A stretch of DNA of 49,282 nucleotides from a virus (IMGVR_UViG_3300035034_000508:1-49282); one strand, 5' to 3'. Shown: positions 41,586 through 46,604, numbered from the stretch's first letter. A program made the numbers and translations. Notes: a model not told the origin generated them from the letters alone.

Positions 41586-41667
41586 TGGTGGATGTAGATG
41601 GATTTGAACCACCAGAGCCTAAGCCACGGGTTACAGCCGCTACGTTTCACCAATAACGTGTACATCC
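41586..41667 (-). tRNA. tRNA-Tyr (GTA)
   Basis: Acceptor GGATGTA/TACATCC, A73, CCA encoded, loop CTGTAAC, and an enlarged class II variable region (82 nt in all), normal for bacterial Tyr tRNA. Confidence 0.9.
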
Positions 41668-41721
41668 TAATTCTTTTATTCCTTGATTAATTCTTTAACA
41701 AGGCTAATGTTAGTTTAGCTA

Positions 41722-41985
41722 TTACTTCACCTTTACTGTTTTATATGAAAGTGTTTTAACACGAATCCATTCATTTATAGCATTGCTATATTGTGTAGCT
41801 TCGTGTCTAACTTGAACCTCATACCGGATTGATATTGCCTGAAATTTATAACGGTATTTTTTACCGTTACTTTTTTCTTTAGTGGCATGACCAAAGTTAT
41901 CAATCTTCCAACCTTTACTCTCTAACCACTCAAGTAATTCTTGGTTCTTTTCTTTATAACCATCATTCGCGTTCAGTTTATACAT
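41722..41985 (-). CDS. Hypothetical basic protein, 87 aa
   Basis: It starts 2 bp after the stop of the SprT-like gene, with GAGAG upstream, so the two are probably co-translated. Composition is basic. EKNQELLEWLESKGWKIDNF reads as a helix-turn, then YRYKFQAISIRYEVQVRHEA as strands. No family recognised. Co-expression with a protease-like protein is the only clue. Confidence 0.65.
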   Translation of the reverse strand: MYKLNANDGYKEKNQELLEWLESKGWKIDNFGHATKEKSNGKKYRYKFQAISIRYEVQVRHEATQYSNAINEWIRVKTLSYKTVKVK

Positions 41986-41987
41986 GA

Positions 41988-42497
41988 TTACGCTCTCACT
42001 ACATGAACAGAAGGGTTATAGGCAACAATTTCAAGTTTACCTTTCGTTTCAGTTTTACGACCTTTTACATAATATTGGTCAAGGTTGATTAAGGTATTAC
42101 TATTTGGTTTACGGTAATATGTATTAACAATCAAACCCTTCGGGCAAACCATAACATACTTAATTTTAGTGTTCAACACTTCACGTGTTTCTTTATTAAC
42201 TTCACCGCTACGCGATGGGTTACAACCTACTGTTCGTGCCCAACGTTTCCATTCAGGGCCATGATTCGCTGCGCTACCTGCAAGGGCATGTGCAATTTCG
42301 TGGCGAATGGTATCAAGTACCTTATCGTCATCTGCATGTTCAGTAATGACACGTGATAATTGAATTTCTTTAGTGGTGTATTTACATACACCCAAGGCAC
42401 GTTTACGACTGTTGTATTTAAAATTCCAACCATCATTAACTAATCCCCATTTGTTCATTTCAGTTAGGGCGACTACTCTTGCTCTTGTTAAATCCAT
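41988..42497 (-). CDS. SprT-like zinc metalloprotease domain protein, 169 aa
   Basis: Start at the ATG at 42497, eight bases after GAGGA; the preceding TTG codon is less likely. The active site reads DTIRHEIAHALAG (HExxH) with a downstream NHGPEWKRWARTVG supplying the third His, the SprT/Spartan arrangement. The C-terminal region (VMVCPKGLIVNTYYRK) lacks the usual four-Cys zinc ribbon. SprT-like proteases degrade DNA-protein crosslinks in other systems; the phage role is unknown. A sigma70-type promoter precedes it, so it is probably early. Confidence 0.85.
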   Translation of the reverse strand: MDLTRARVVALTEMNKWGLVNDGWNFKYNSRKRALGVCKYTTKEIQLSRVITEHADDDKVLDTIRHEIAHALAGSAANHGPEWKRWARTVGCNPSRSGEVNKETREVLNTKIKYVMVCPKGLIVNTYYRKPNSNTLINLDQYYVKGRKTETKGKLEIVAYNPSVHVVRA

Positions 42498-42530
42498 CAA
42501 TAAATCCTCATTAATTACTCTATATAAGTA

Positions 42531-42558
42531 ATTATACAGGACTTGTCCGTAAATGCAA
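42531..42558 (-). promoter_or_regulatory. Early-type promoter of the SprT-like gene (TTGCAT-16-TATAAT)
   Basis: TTGCAT (42553-42558), 16-bp spacer, TATAAT (42531-42536). The block CTTGCATTTACGG is shared with the promoter at 48726-48753 with the same spacing, which suggests a phage early promoter class. GGACTTGTCC in the spacer is a near palindrome. Confidence 0.75.
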
Positions 42559-42618
42559 GTTATTTACGATAATTATTCCCGCTTATAAGTTATTGATTTA
42601 TAAGCCAAAATATAAAAT

Positions 42619-42693
42619 TGGTACTCCCGACGAGAATCGAACTCGCTTCTACTGATTGAAAGTCAGGTGTTCTAACCGTTAAACTACGGGAGT
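42619..42693 (-). tRNA. tRNA-Glu (TTC)
   Basis: Acceptor ACTCCCG/CGGGAGT, A73, CCA encoded, stem CCTGA/TCAGT, loop CTTTCAA. Confidence 0.94.
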
Positions 42694-42695
42694 AT

Positions 42696-42770
42696 TGGTC
42701 TGGATAGAAGGATTTGAACCCTCACAACCGCGCCCCAAACGCGGTATGCTACCGTTAACATCACATCCAG
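42696..42770 (-). tRNA. tRNA-Pro (TGG)
   Basis: Acceptor CTGGATG/TATCCAG with the C1-G72 pair typical of Pro, A73, CCA encoded, stem CCGCG/CGCGG, loop TTTGGGG. Confidence 0.94.
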
Positions 42771-42774
42771 ATAT

Positions 42775-42848
42775 TGGTTGCCCTTGATAGAATCAAACTA
42801 TCGCTAAAGGTATGTAAAACCTTTGTGCTATCATTACACCAAAGGGCA
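42775..42848 (-). tRNA. tRNA-Val (TAC)
   Basis: Acceptor TGCCCTT/AAGGGCA, A73, CCA encoded, stem AAGGT/ACCTT, loop TTTACAT. Confidence 0.92.
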
Positions 42849-42903
42849 ACAGAAAACAAAAACCAAATTATTAATTAACACGGCTCATCGGCCTATTTAA
42901 AAT

Positions 42904-42980
42904 TGGGGTGAATAACGAGGATTGAACTCGCATCTAACTGATTCACAATCAGTGGCTTTACCAGTTAAGCTATACTCACC
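42904..42980 (-). tRNA. tRNA-His (GTG)
   Basis: Acceptor GTGAGTA/TATTCAC with the extra G-1 opposite C73 that marks His tRNA, CCA encoded, stem ACTGA/TCAGT, loop TTGTGAA. Confidence 0.95.
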
Positions 42981-42992
42981 ATTATTCTACTC

Positions 42993-43029
42993 ATAAAAAA
43001 ACCCGCTTCGATTTCTCTTAGCGGGTTTT
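42993..43029 (-). terminator. Rho-independent terminator upstream of tRNA-His
   Basis: Stem AAAACCCGCT with AGCGGGTTTT (43020-43029 and 42998-43007) and a 12-nt loop; on the minus strand it is followed by an unbroken T-run. It ends the transcript of the 35-aa gene. Confidence 0.85.
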
Positions 43030-43054
43030 GATGTTGCTTTTGTTTACTTGGGGG

Positions 43055-43162
43055 TTAGTTACTCGAACCTCCACCAATTGCAATATCAAAACCCATAGTA
43101 TCCCATTCATGAGATTCCACGCTAAATGACGGTTCTGGTTGATAGTTACAAAATGTAAACAT
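43055..43162 (-). CDS. Tiny hypothetical protein, 35 aa
   Basis: ATG at 43162 with AGGA eight bases upstream and TAA at 43055-43057. The peptide begins MFTFCNYQPEPSFSVES and ends in FDIAIGGGSSN. It has its own promoter (43215-43242) and terminator (42993-43029), which strongly suggests a real monocistronic gene despite its size. Unknown function. Confidence 0.6.
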   Translation of the reverse strand: MFTFCNYQPEPSFSVESHEWDTMGFDIAIGGGSSN

Positions 43163-43214
43163 TGTTTTAATCCTAATTAATTTATATGCGCCTGTTATTG
43201 ACGACTTCTTAATA

Positions 43215-43242
43215 CTATACAGTATATATACAACTTGTCAAA
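43215..43242 (-). promoter_or_regulatory. Sigma70-type promoter of the 35-aa gene
   Basis: TTGACA (43237-43242), 16-bp spacer, TATAGT (43215-43220). The spacer holds TTGTATATATAC, closely related to the palindrome in the promoter at 46102-46130, so both may share a regulator. Confidence 0.7.
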
Positions 43243-43301
43243 CGTTTTTTGTAAAAAAATAAAAATATTTGAAATTAATTGTTATATGTACTTCAATGGG
43301 T

Positions 43302-43490
43302 TTAAAAAAAGGCATCTAATGAATTTGGTTTCTTTTCATGATAAATCCTCATGTCACCAAGTTCATTGAGTTTAGTTGCTGCTACCTTAACGTTACCTTT
43401 TATAAAAGTCAATACATTTTGGTGCGCCCTGCCAATTTTTCTTGTAGCCAACATTGAGTTATTAGCTCTCATTGGTTGTGTTTTTGTCAA
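43302..43490 (-). pseudogene. Possible C-terminal remnant of a phage DNA methyltransferase, 62 aa or less
   Basis: The frame is open from a TTG at 43490, with ATG codons at 43472 and 43454, none with a Shine-Dalgarno. TRKIGRAHQNVLTFIKG, followed by KVAATKLNELG, resembles the 'GR.HQNVLVF.KG' end of phage DNA-modification methyltransferases. No methylase core is present upstream, where the tmRNA terminator and coding piece lie. A decayed gene fragment is more likely than a functional short protein. Confidence 0.4.
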
Positions 43491-43507
43491 TCGACCAACA
43501 CAAGCAT

Positions 43508-43549
43508 TAAAAAGAAATGGGGTTTATTCTGTTTGCAAGAAAACCCCAT
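43508..43549 (-). terminator. Rho-independent terminator after the tmRNA coding piece
   Basis: On the minus strand: ATGGGGTTT, a 15-nt loop, AAACCCCAT, then TTCTTTTT. Stem positions are 43541-43549 with 43517-43525. It lies 30 bp after the tag stop codon. Confidence 0.85.
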
Positions 43550-43880
43550 AAAGAAAAACTCAGTTAACTCGACTACATTTAAGCAGCTTGAGCAACAGGC
43601 GTATAACTCTCATCGTTTGCAGTTATATTTAATTTCTTCGATATTTTACGTGCAGTTGCTTTCACGTACCATCAGTGTGTTCTCAGTACCTTGTCGAAAC
43701 CGTATCACCCCCATCAGAAGCACACTATGTTCTCACCGTTACTAAGGCCATGAATTCCTGTTTACGCTTCTCAGAACCCCTCGTCAGGGTCAGTGTGCTT
43801 TTGGTGGAGATGGCGGGACTCGAACCCGCGTCCAAGGCTACCTACCTTCTACTTCATATGATAATATTCTTTATCAGAAA
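43550..43880 (-). ncRNA. ssrA: tmRNA, circularly permuted (two-piece type)
   Basis: Minus-strand order is: acceptor piece with GCCTTGGACGCGGG, T-loop TTCGAGT and CATCTCC-A-CCA ending at 43802; an 89-nt spacer (43713-43801) closed by AAGCACACT/AGTGTGCTT; then GGGGGTGATACGGTTTCGAC starting at 43712; then the tag frame at 43579-43620 encoding ANDESYTPVAQAA-stop with resume codon GCA. GGGGGTG pairs with CATCTCC over 7 bp, including G3-U70, the alanine identity pair. CAAGGTAC can pair with GTAGCCTTG as the long connecting helix. The 3' half precedes the 5' half, so the mature RNA must be two pieces. Outer ends are approximate: the upstream end follows the 66-aa ORF and the downstream end is before the terminator. 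Confidence 0.9.
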
Positions 43881-44071
43881 AGAGTATACACCCATAATCC
43901 GATTATAGCAATAACAATATATATAATTATTACATTTTTAAATCCTACTAATGCACCAAATTCATTATCAAGTTGGCACTTAGATTCACCAACAACACCG
44001 GCTTCTGTATACGCCTTCATTGGTTCAAGGTCAAGTATAGCACCTTCTTTCACTTTATTTTCATCATTCAT
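43874..44071 (-). CDS. Small single-span membrane protein, ~65 aa
   Basis: Start taken as the ATG at 44071 (MNDENKVKEGAILDLEPMK); a GTG at 44080 is possible. Residues ~45-65 (VIIIYIVIAIIGLWVYTLF) are a clear transmembrane helix at the very C-terminus, so the protein would be tail-anchored with a cytoplasmic acidic domain. Its stop is at the start of the tmRNA acceptor piece, and a weak GGTG is the only Shine-Dalgarno. Function unknown. Confidence 0.55.
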   Translation of the reverse strand: MNDENKVKEGAILDLEPMKAYTEAGVVGESKCQLDNEFGALVGFKNVIIIYIVIAIIGLWVYTLF

Positions 44072-44187
44072 ATTTTTCACCAATCAAACAAACAAGATAC
44101 ATTTTAGCTAGGTTGATTAAAAGTCAAGTGCTTGTAATTGCTGTTAGTATCTTTAAACTGAGTTAATACAACACTGGCAGTGTTTGT

Positions 44188-44607
44188 TTAAAATTCAGAA
44201 GTTGTTTGGATTTTATTAACCACAAAATCAATTTGTGAATCTTCGTATAATGCTGAAATCGTATTATGAATATCTGCTTCAGTAGGTGCGTCAAATCCGA
44301 TTTCAAATGTACCTGAGATTACAGCTGTGCTTCGTTTAGCTTGAATAGTTTCAGCCGCTTCAGGGAAGTTTTCTTCACCCATCTCTGTATATTTAGGGCA
44401 AACATCCTGCATAGAACATTCATCACACCCACCACACGCAAACATTTCTTCAGGGCTTACAACTTGACCACCCATCCCATTGATAACCGATTGTATCACA
44501 TCAAATAATTCCTGACTAGAAACTTCTTCAGTTGTATTTGTAGTTGGTACATCACCGATTATTTGATTAATCAGGTTTTTAAGTTCTTGGTCTTTCGGAT
44601 TGCTCAT
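44188..44607 (-). CDS. Hypothetical protein with a four-cysteine cluster, 139 aa
   Basis: The ATG at 44607 with GAAGG nine bases upstream is preferred over an ATG at 44715 in the same frame, whose first 36 codons coincide with a predicted RNA pseudoknot. Residues ~73-86 hold CGGCDECSMQDVCPKY, a compact C-x2-C-x2-C-x5-C cluster suited to a metal or Fe-S site. The C-terminal half (VISGTFEIGFDAPTEADIHN) looks like a small alpha-beta domain. A sigma70-type promoter with a palindrome lies upstream. Not recognised. Confidence 0.7.
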   Translation of the reverse strand: MSNPKDQELKNLINQIIGDVPTTNTTEEVSSQELFDVIQSVINGMGGQVVSPEEMFACGGCDECSMQDVCPKYTEMGEENFPEAAETIQAKRSTAVISGTFEIGFDAPTEADIHNTISALYEDSQIDFVVNKIQTTSEF

Positions 44608-44637
44608 AATATAACCTTCAGGTTTGATTGAATTTTG

Positions 44638-44680
44638 AGGGTGCAACCTTCTAGTGACAACTTTCAGCACCCTGTTGTCA
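44638..44680 (-). promoter_or_regulatory. Predicted H-type RNA pseudoknot in the leader of the cysteine-cluster gene
   Basis: On the minus strand: TGACAAC, AGGGTGC, TGAAA, GTTGTCA, CTAGAAGGTT, GCACCCT. The first and fourth blocks pair perfectly over 7 bp, the second and sixth also over 7 bp, and they interlock. This is a pseudoknot layout or two exclusive hairpins, about 20 nt upstream of the Shine-Dalgarno. It suggests translational control. Confidence 0.65.
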
Positions 44681-44751
44681 TCTAGGTTGTTAGGTTCACC
44701 AGTAGTAGGTGACATTACAGTTTACTTACCTATCTGTAACTAACAACGTTC

Positions 44752-44784
44752 TGGTATAGTATACCAACGACATAATTCTGTCAA
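44752..44784 (-). promoter_or_regulatory. Sigma70-type promoter with a palindrome over the -10
   Basis: TTGACA (44779-44784), 17-bp spacer, TACTAT (44756-44761). TGGTATAGTATACCA (44752-44766) is a perfect 15-nt palindrome covering the -10 box, a likely operator. It drives the cysteine-cluster gene. Confidence 0.7.
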
Positions 44785-44792
44785 CTTTAATT

Positions 44793-44869
44793 TGGCACGG
44801 CTGGTAGGATTTGAACCTACATATCGCTGGATTCGTAATCCAGTGCCTATCCAATTAGACTACAGCCGC
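44793..44869 (-). tRNA. tRNA-Arg (ACG)
   Basis: Acceptor GCGGCTG/CAGCCGT, G73, CCA encoded, stem CTGGA/TCCAG, loop TTACGAA. A34 would need deamination to inosine by host TadA to read CGU/CGC/CGA. Confidence 0.94.
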
Positions 44870-44883
44870 ATTATACTTTAATT

Positions 44884-44962
44884 TGGTACGCCCAGTGAGA
44901 CTCGAACTCACACTCACCACGTTTTAAGCATGGTTGCTTTACCAAGATTAGCATACAGGCGC
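44884..44962 (-). tRNA. tRNA-Leu (TAA) with a short, class I variable loop
   Basis: Acceptor GCGCCTG/TGGGCGT with several G-U pairs, A73, CCA encoded, D-stem TGCT/AGCA, stem CCATG/CGTGG, loop CTTAAAA. The variable region is only TGAGT (5 nt); bacterial Leu tRNAs normally have a long arm. Confidence 0.85.
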
Positions 44963-44968
44963 ATTGTT

Positions 44969-45277
44969 CTACCAGTATTTCCAATGATTTGCATCTTTAC
45001 AATTCCACTTGGAACACTGTTCAGGATAATCATGAAGGTTTATTGCCTTCCATATTTCCTGCTTATCTTTTGCTCTACGTTGACGGTTTATCATATTTCT
45101 GAATGACTTAGGTAAACCGAAATCGTAATGTTTCACGGTACGTGTATTGTACCGATATTTCTCTTTGGTAATATACTTTACTTGCCATTCTAAGGCAAGG
45201 CCGTTTTCAATGTCATCTATCCAATCACGATAATATTCATTGAATGTTTCTCCACGTTTTCTGTATGTGCGTGACAT
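44969..45277 (-). CDS. Hypothetical basic protein, 102 aa
   Basis: A strong AAGGAGA lies seven bases before the ATG. The protein is rich in Arg, Lys, Trp and Tyr (MSRTYRKRGETFNEYYRDW, then INRQRRAKDKQEIWKA) with two Cys near the end (CSKWNCKDANHW). The charge suggests nucleic-acid or ribosome binding. It lies between the two Leu tRNA genes, 6 bp from tRNA-Leu(TAA). Not recognised. Confidence 0.7.
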   Translation of the reverse strand: MSRTYRKRGETFNEYYRDWIDDIENGLALEWQVKYITKEKYRYNTRTVKHYDFGLPKSFRNMINRQRRAKDKQEIWKAINLHDYPEQCSKWNCKDANHWKYW

Positions 45278-45350
45278 ATAAGTTCTCCTTTTTAGAATAC
45301 TTACATATCGTCATACCACCATTTTAGAAACATATATCACCTTTATAATT

Positions 45351-45427
45351 TGGTACACCCGATGAGATTCGAACTCACACTGTCAAGTACCTAAAACTTG
45401 TGCCTCTACCAATTGCGCTACGGGTGC
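45351..45427 (-). tRNA. tRNA-Leu (TAG) with a short, class I variable loop
   Basis: Acceptor GCACCCG/CGGGTGT, A73, CCA encoded, stem CAAGT/ACTTG, loop TTTAGGT as in bacterial Leu(UAG). The variable region is only ACAGT. The second Leu tRNA here without the long arm. Confidence 0.9.
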
Positions 45428-45473
45428 ATTAAACTTGGCCCGTTTTTTAGGTGGTGGTCACTCCACTTCTATT

Positions 45474-45562
45474 TGGCTCCCTCGGCTGGATTCGAACCAA
45501 CATACCTTTTCAGGAATACAAAGCATTAACAGTGCTTCCTCTTACCATTAGAGTACAAGGGA
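45474..45562 (-). tRNA. tRNA-Asn (GTT) with an enlarged variable region
   Basis: Acceptor TCCCTTG/CGAGGGA, G73, CCA encoded, stem AAGCA/TGCTT, loop CTGTTAA, all Asn-like. The variable region is ~19 nt with AT-CC and GG-AT arms able to form a short stem, unlike normal class I Asn tRNA. Confidence 0.88.
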
Positions 45563-45580
45563 ATAATAATCACTAAAATT

Positions 45581-45655
45581 TGGTGCTGCCACAAGGAATC
45601 GAACCCTGAACTCTGGATTACAAAACCAGTGTGTTCCCAATTATACCATAGCAGC
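45581..45655 (-). tRNA. tRNA-Thr (TGT)
   Basis: Acceptor GCTGCTA/TGGCAGC, A73, CCA encoded, stem CTGGT/TCCAG with a U31-U39 mismatch, loop TTTGTAA. Confidence 0.9.
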
Positions 45656-45677
45656 AATATCATAACCATAAGGTTAT

Positions 45678-45744
45678 ATTTTCCTTTACGGGAATATTTA
45701 TGAATGTTTCTCAAGTTTCCACTTGGATTTTCCTTTACGGGAAT
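45678..45744. repeat. 18-bp direct repeat pair (45678-45695 and 45727-45744)
   Basis: ATTTTCCTTTACGGGAAT occurs twice, 49 bp apart, at the end of the small basic gene. Each copy encodes YSRKGK in one frame. It may reflect a local duplication of the gene's 3' end. Confidence 0.85.
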
Positions 45745-45818
45745 AATCTGTTTTTTTTGTTTCGCATAACAACCGCACGATTAAATTTACGTGAATGTTT
45801 AGCAACTGGATTCTTCAT
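45698..45818 (-). pseudogene. Small basic gene broken or slipped at an A8 run
   Basis: ATG at 45818 with AAGGGG nine bases upstream. In the start frame it encodes MKNPVAKHSRKFNRAVVMRN and stops after LFP at 45735. After eight A's (minus strand), another frame continues TDYSRKGKSKWKLEKHS to a stop at 45698, restoring the family pattern of small KNPVAKH-type phage proteins. Seven A's would join them. Transcriptional slippage, true loss or a homopolymer error are all possible. Confidence 0.6.
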
Positions 45819-45836
45819 TAGAGTATCCCCTTTAGT

Positions 45837-45901
45837 CAAGATGCAATTTAGGTCAATTTAAAATATTGAGTTTTTGAGATTGCAGTTTACATCTTTAATT
45901 T
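45837..45901. repeat. 65-bp perfect direct repeat, copy 2
   Basis: Identical to 40823-40887. Copy 2 abuts the 3' end of tRNA-Lys and precedes the small basic gene. It keeps the TTGACC hexamer but not the TATAAT that follows copy 1. Confidence 0.9.
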
Positions 45902-45976
45902 GGTGGGGGTAGAAGGATTCGAACCTTCGACGAATGAGTTAAAAGCTCACTACTCTGACCGCTGAGTTACACCCCC
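45901..45976 (-). tRNA. tRNA-Lys (TTT)
   Basis: Acceptor GGGGGTG/TACCCCC, A73, CCA encoded, stem GTGAG/CTCAT, loop CTTTTAA. Confidence 0.95.
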
Positions 45977-46010
45977 ATATTCTTTTTGGGTGCAACACAA
46001 CGAACTTAAA

Positions 46011-46061
46011 TTACAATCGTGTGGTTACACCCGCGAGTTTTGTATTTAAATTTCGTTTCAT
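46011..46061 (-). CDS. Possible leader or remnant peptide, 16 aa
   Basis: ATG at 46061 with AAGG ten bases upstream encodes MKRNLNTKLAGVTTRL. The promoter at 46102-46130 points to it. 'TKLAGVT' resembles the start of larger phage proteins, so this could be a truncated gene or a short leader ahead of tRNA-Lys. Weak evidence. Confidence 0.3.
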   Translation of the reverse strand: MKRNLNTKLAGVTTRL

Positions 46062-46101
46062 TGTAGTTACCTTATAATTCATTGTTAATTGATTTTTAGT
46101 A

Positions 46102-46130
46102 ATTCTACTTGTATATATACAAGTTGTCAA
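46102..46130 (-). promoter_or_regulatory. Sigma70-type promoter with an 18-bp palindrome in its spacer
   Basis: TTGACA (46125-46130), 17-bp spacer, TAGAAT (46102-46107). ACTTGTATATATACAAGT (46107-46124) is a perfect 18-bp palindrome filling the spacer, a strong operator candidate. It would drive tRNA-Lys and genes beyond. Confidence 0.75.
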
Positions 46131-46187
46131 GCTATTTTGCAATTTATTTTAAAATAAATAATATACGCATAAGCGTGTATCTGAATT

Positions 46188-46264
46188 TGGTGGACACATA
46201 TGGGATTCGAACCCATATCTCACGCCTTGCAAGGGCGGCATGTTCCCATTAACACCAATGGCCC
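46188..46264 (-). tRNA. tRNA-Ala (TGC) with a bulged acceptor stem
   Basis: Loop CTTGCAA in stem CCGCC/GGCGT, T-arm ATGGG/CCCAT, A73, CCA encoded. The 3' acceptor strand has eight bases (ATGTGTCC) against seven (GGGCCAT): a bulged U is needed. G3-U70, the Ala identity pair, is kept. Confidence 0.85.
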
Positions 46265-46265
46265 A

Positions 46266-46604
46266 TTAAACTATATATACTTTTCCATCTTTACCAAACA
46301 TACAATCTGCATGGTAAATTGGTTTTCTGCTTTCACACATAACAAATGAGTTATCGTTGAATGGATTATACGTGATTTCATCACCATTTACAACCCTTTC
46401 TGTTTCATGGTAGTAATCACAAACCAAGTATGCATGAACATTTCTGGTTTTAGATTCTACCGCACGTTTCTTTCCACCAACATTTACTTTCAACTCAACA
46501 TCATGCGCAATAAACGCTTGTACATGGTCAATAACTATACCATGATGTTTTATTGAAAATCCACCTGTGTGTAGATTTCGATATATGTAAAATTTTGCTT
46601 TCAT
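46266..46604 (-). CDS. Hypothetical protein, 112 aa
   Basis: KAKFYIYRNLHTGGFSIKHH, GIVIDHVQAFIAHDVELKVN and HAYLVCDYYHETER describe a beta-rich protein of the kind often seen in large myoviruses next to tRNA genes. The start codon is only 5 bp after the CCA of tRNA-Met and has no Shine-Dalgarno, so it may rely on processing of the tRNA transcript or on a leaderless-like mechanism. It ends just before tRNA-Ala. Not assigned. Confidence 0.65.
   Translation of the reverse strand: MKAKFYIYRNLHTGGFSIKHHGIVIDHVQAFIAHDVELKVNVGGKKRAVESKTRNVHAYLVCDYYHETERVVNGDEITYNPFNDNSFVMCESRKPIYHADCMFGKDGKVYIV

Noticed and set aside
44188-44715. Use of the upstream ATG at 44715 for the cysteine-cluster protein
   Set aside because: Poor Shine-Dalgarno spacing, and the extra 36 codons coincide with the pseudoknot leader; the ATG at 44607 has GAAGG in place.
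45526-45714. 62-aa minus-strand ORF through tRNA-Asn and tRNA-Thr
   Set aside because: It reads through two tRNA genes; only the YSRKGK part is meaningful, as a duplicate of the neighbouring small gene's end.
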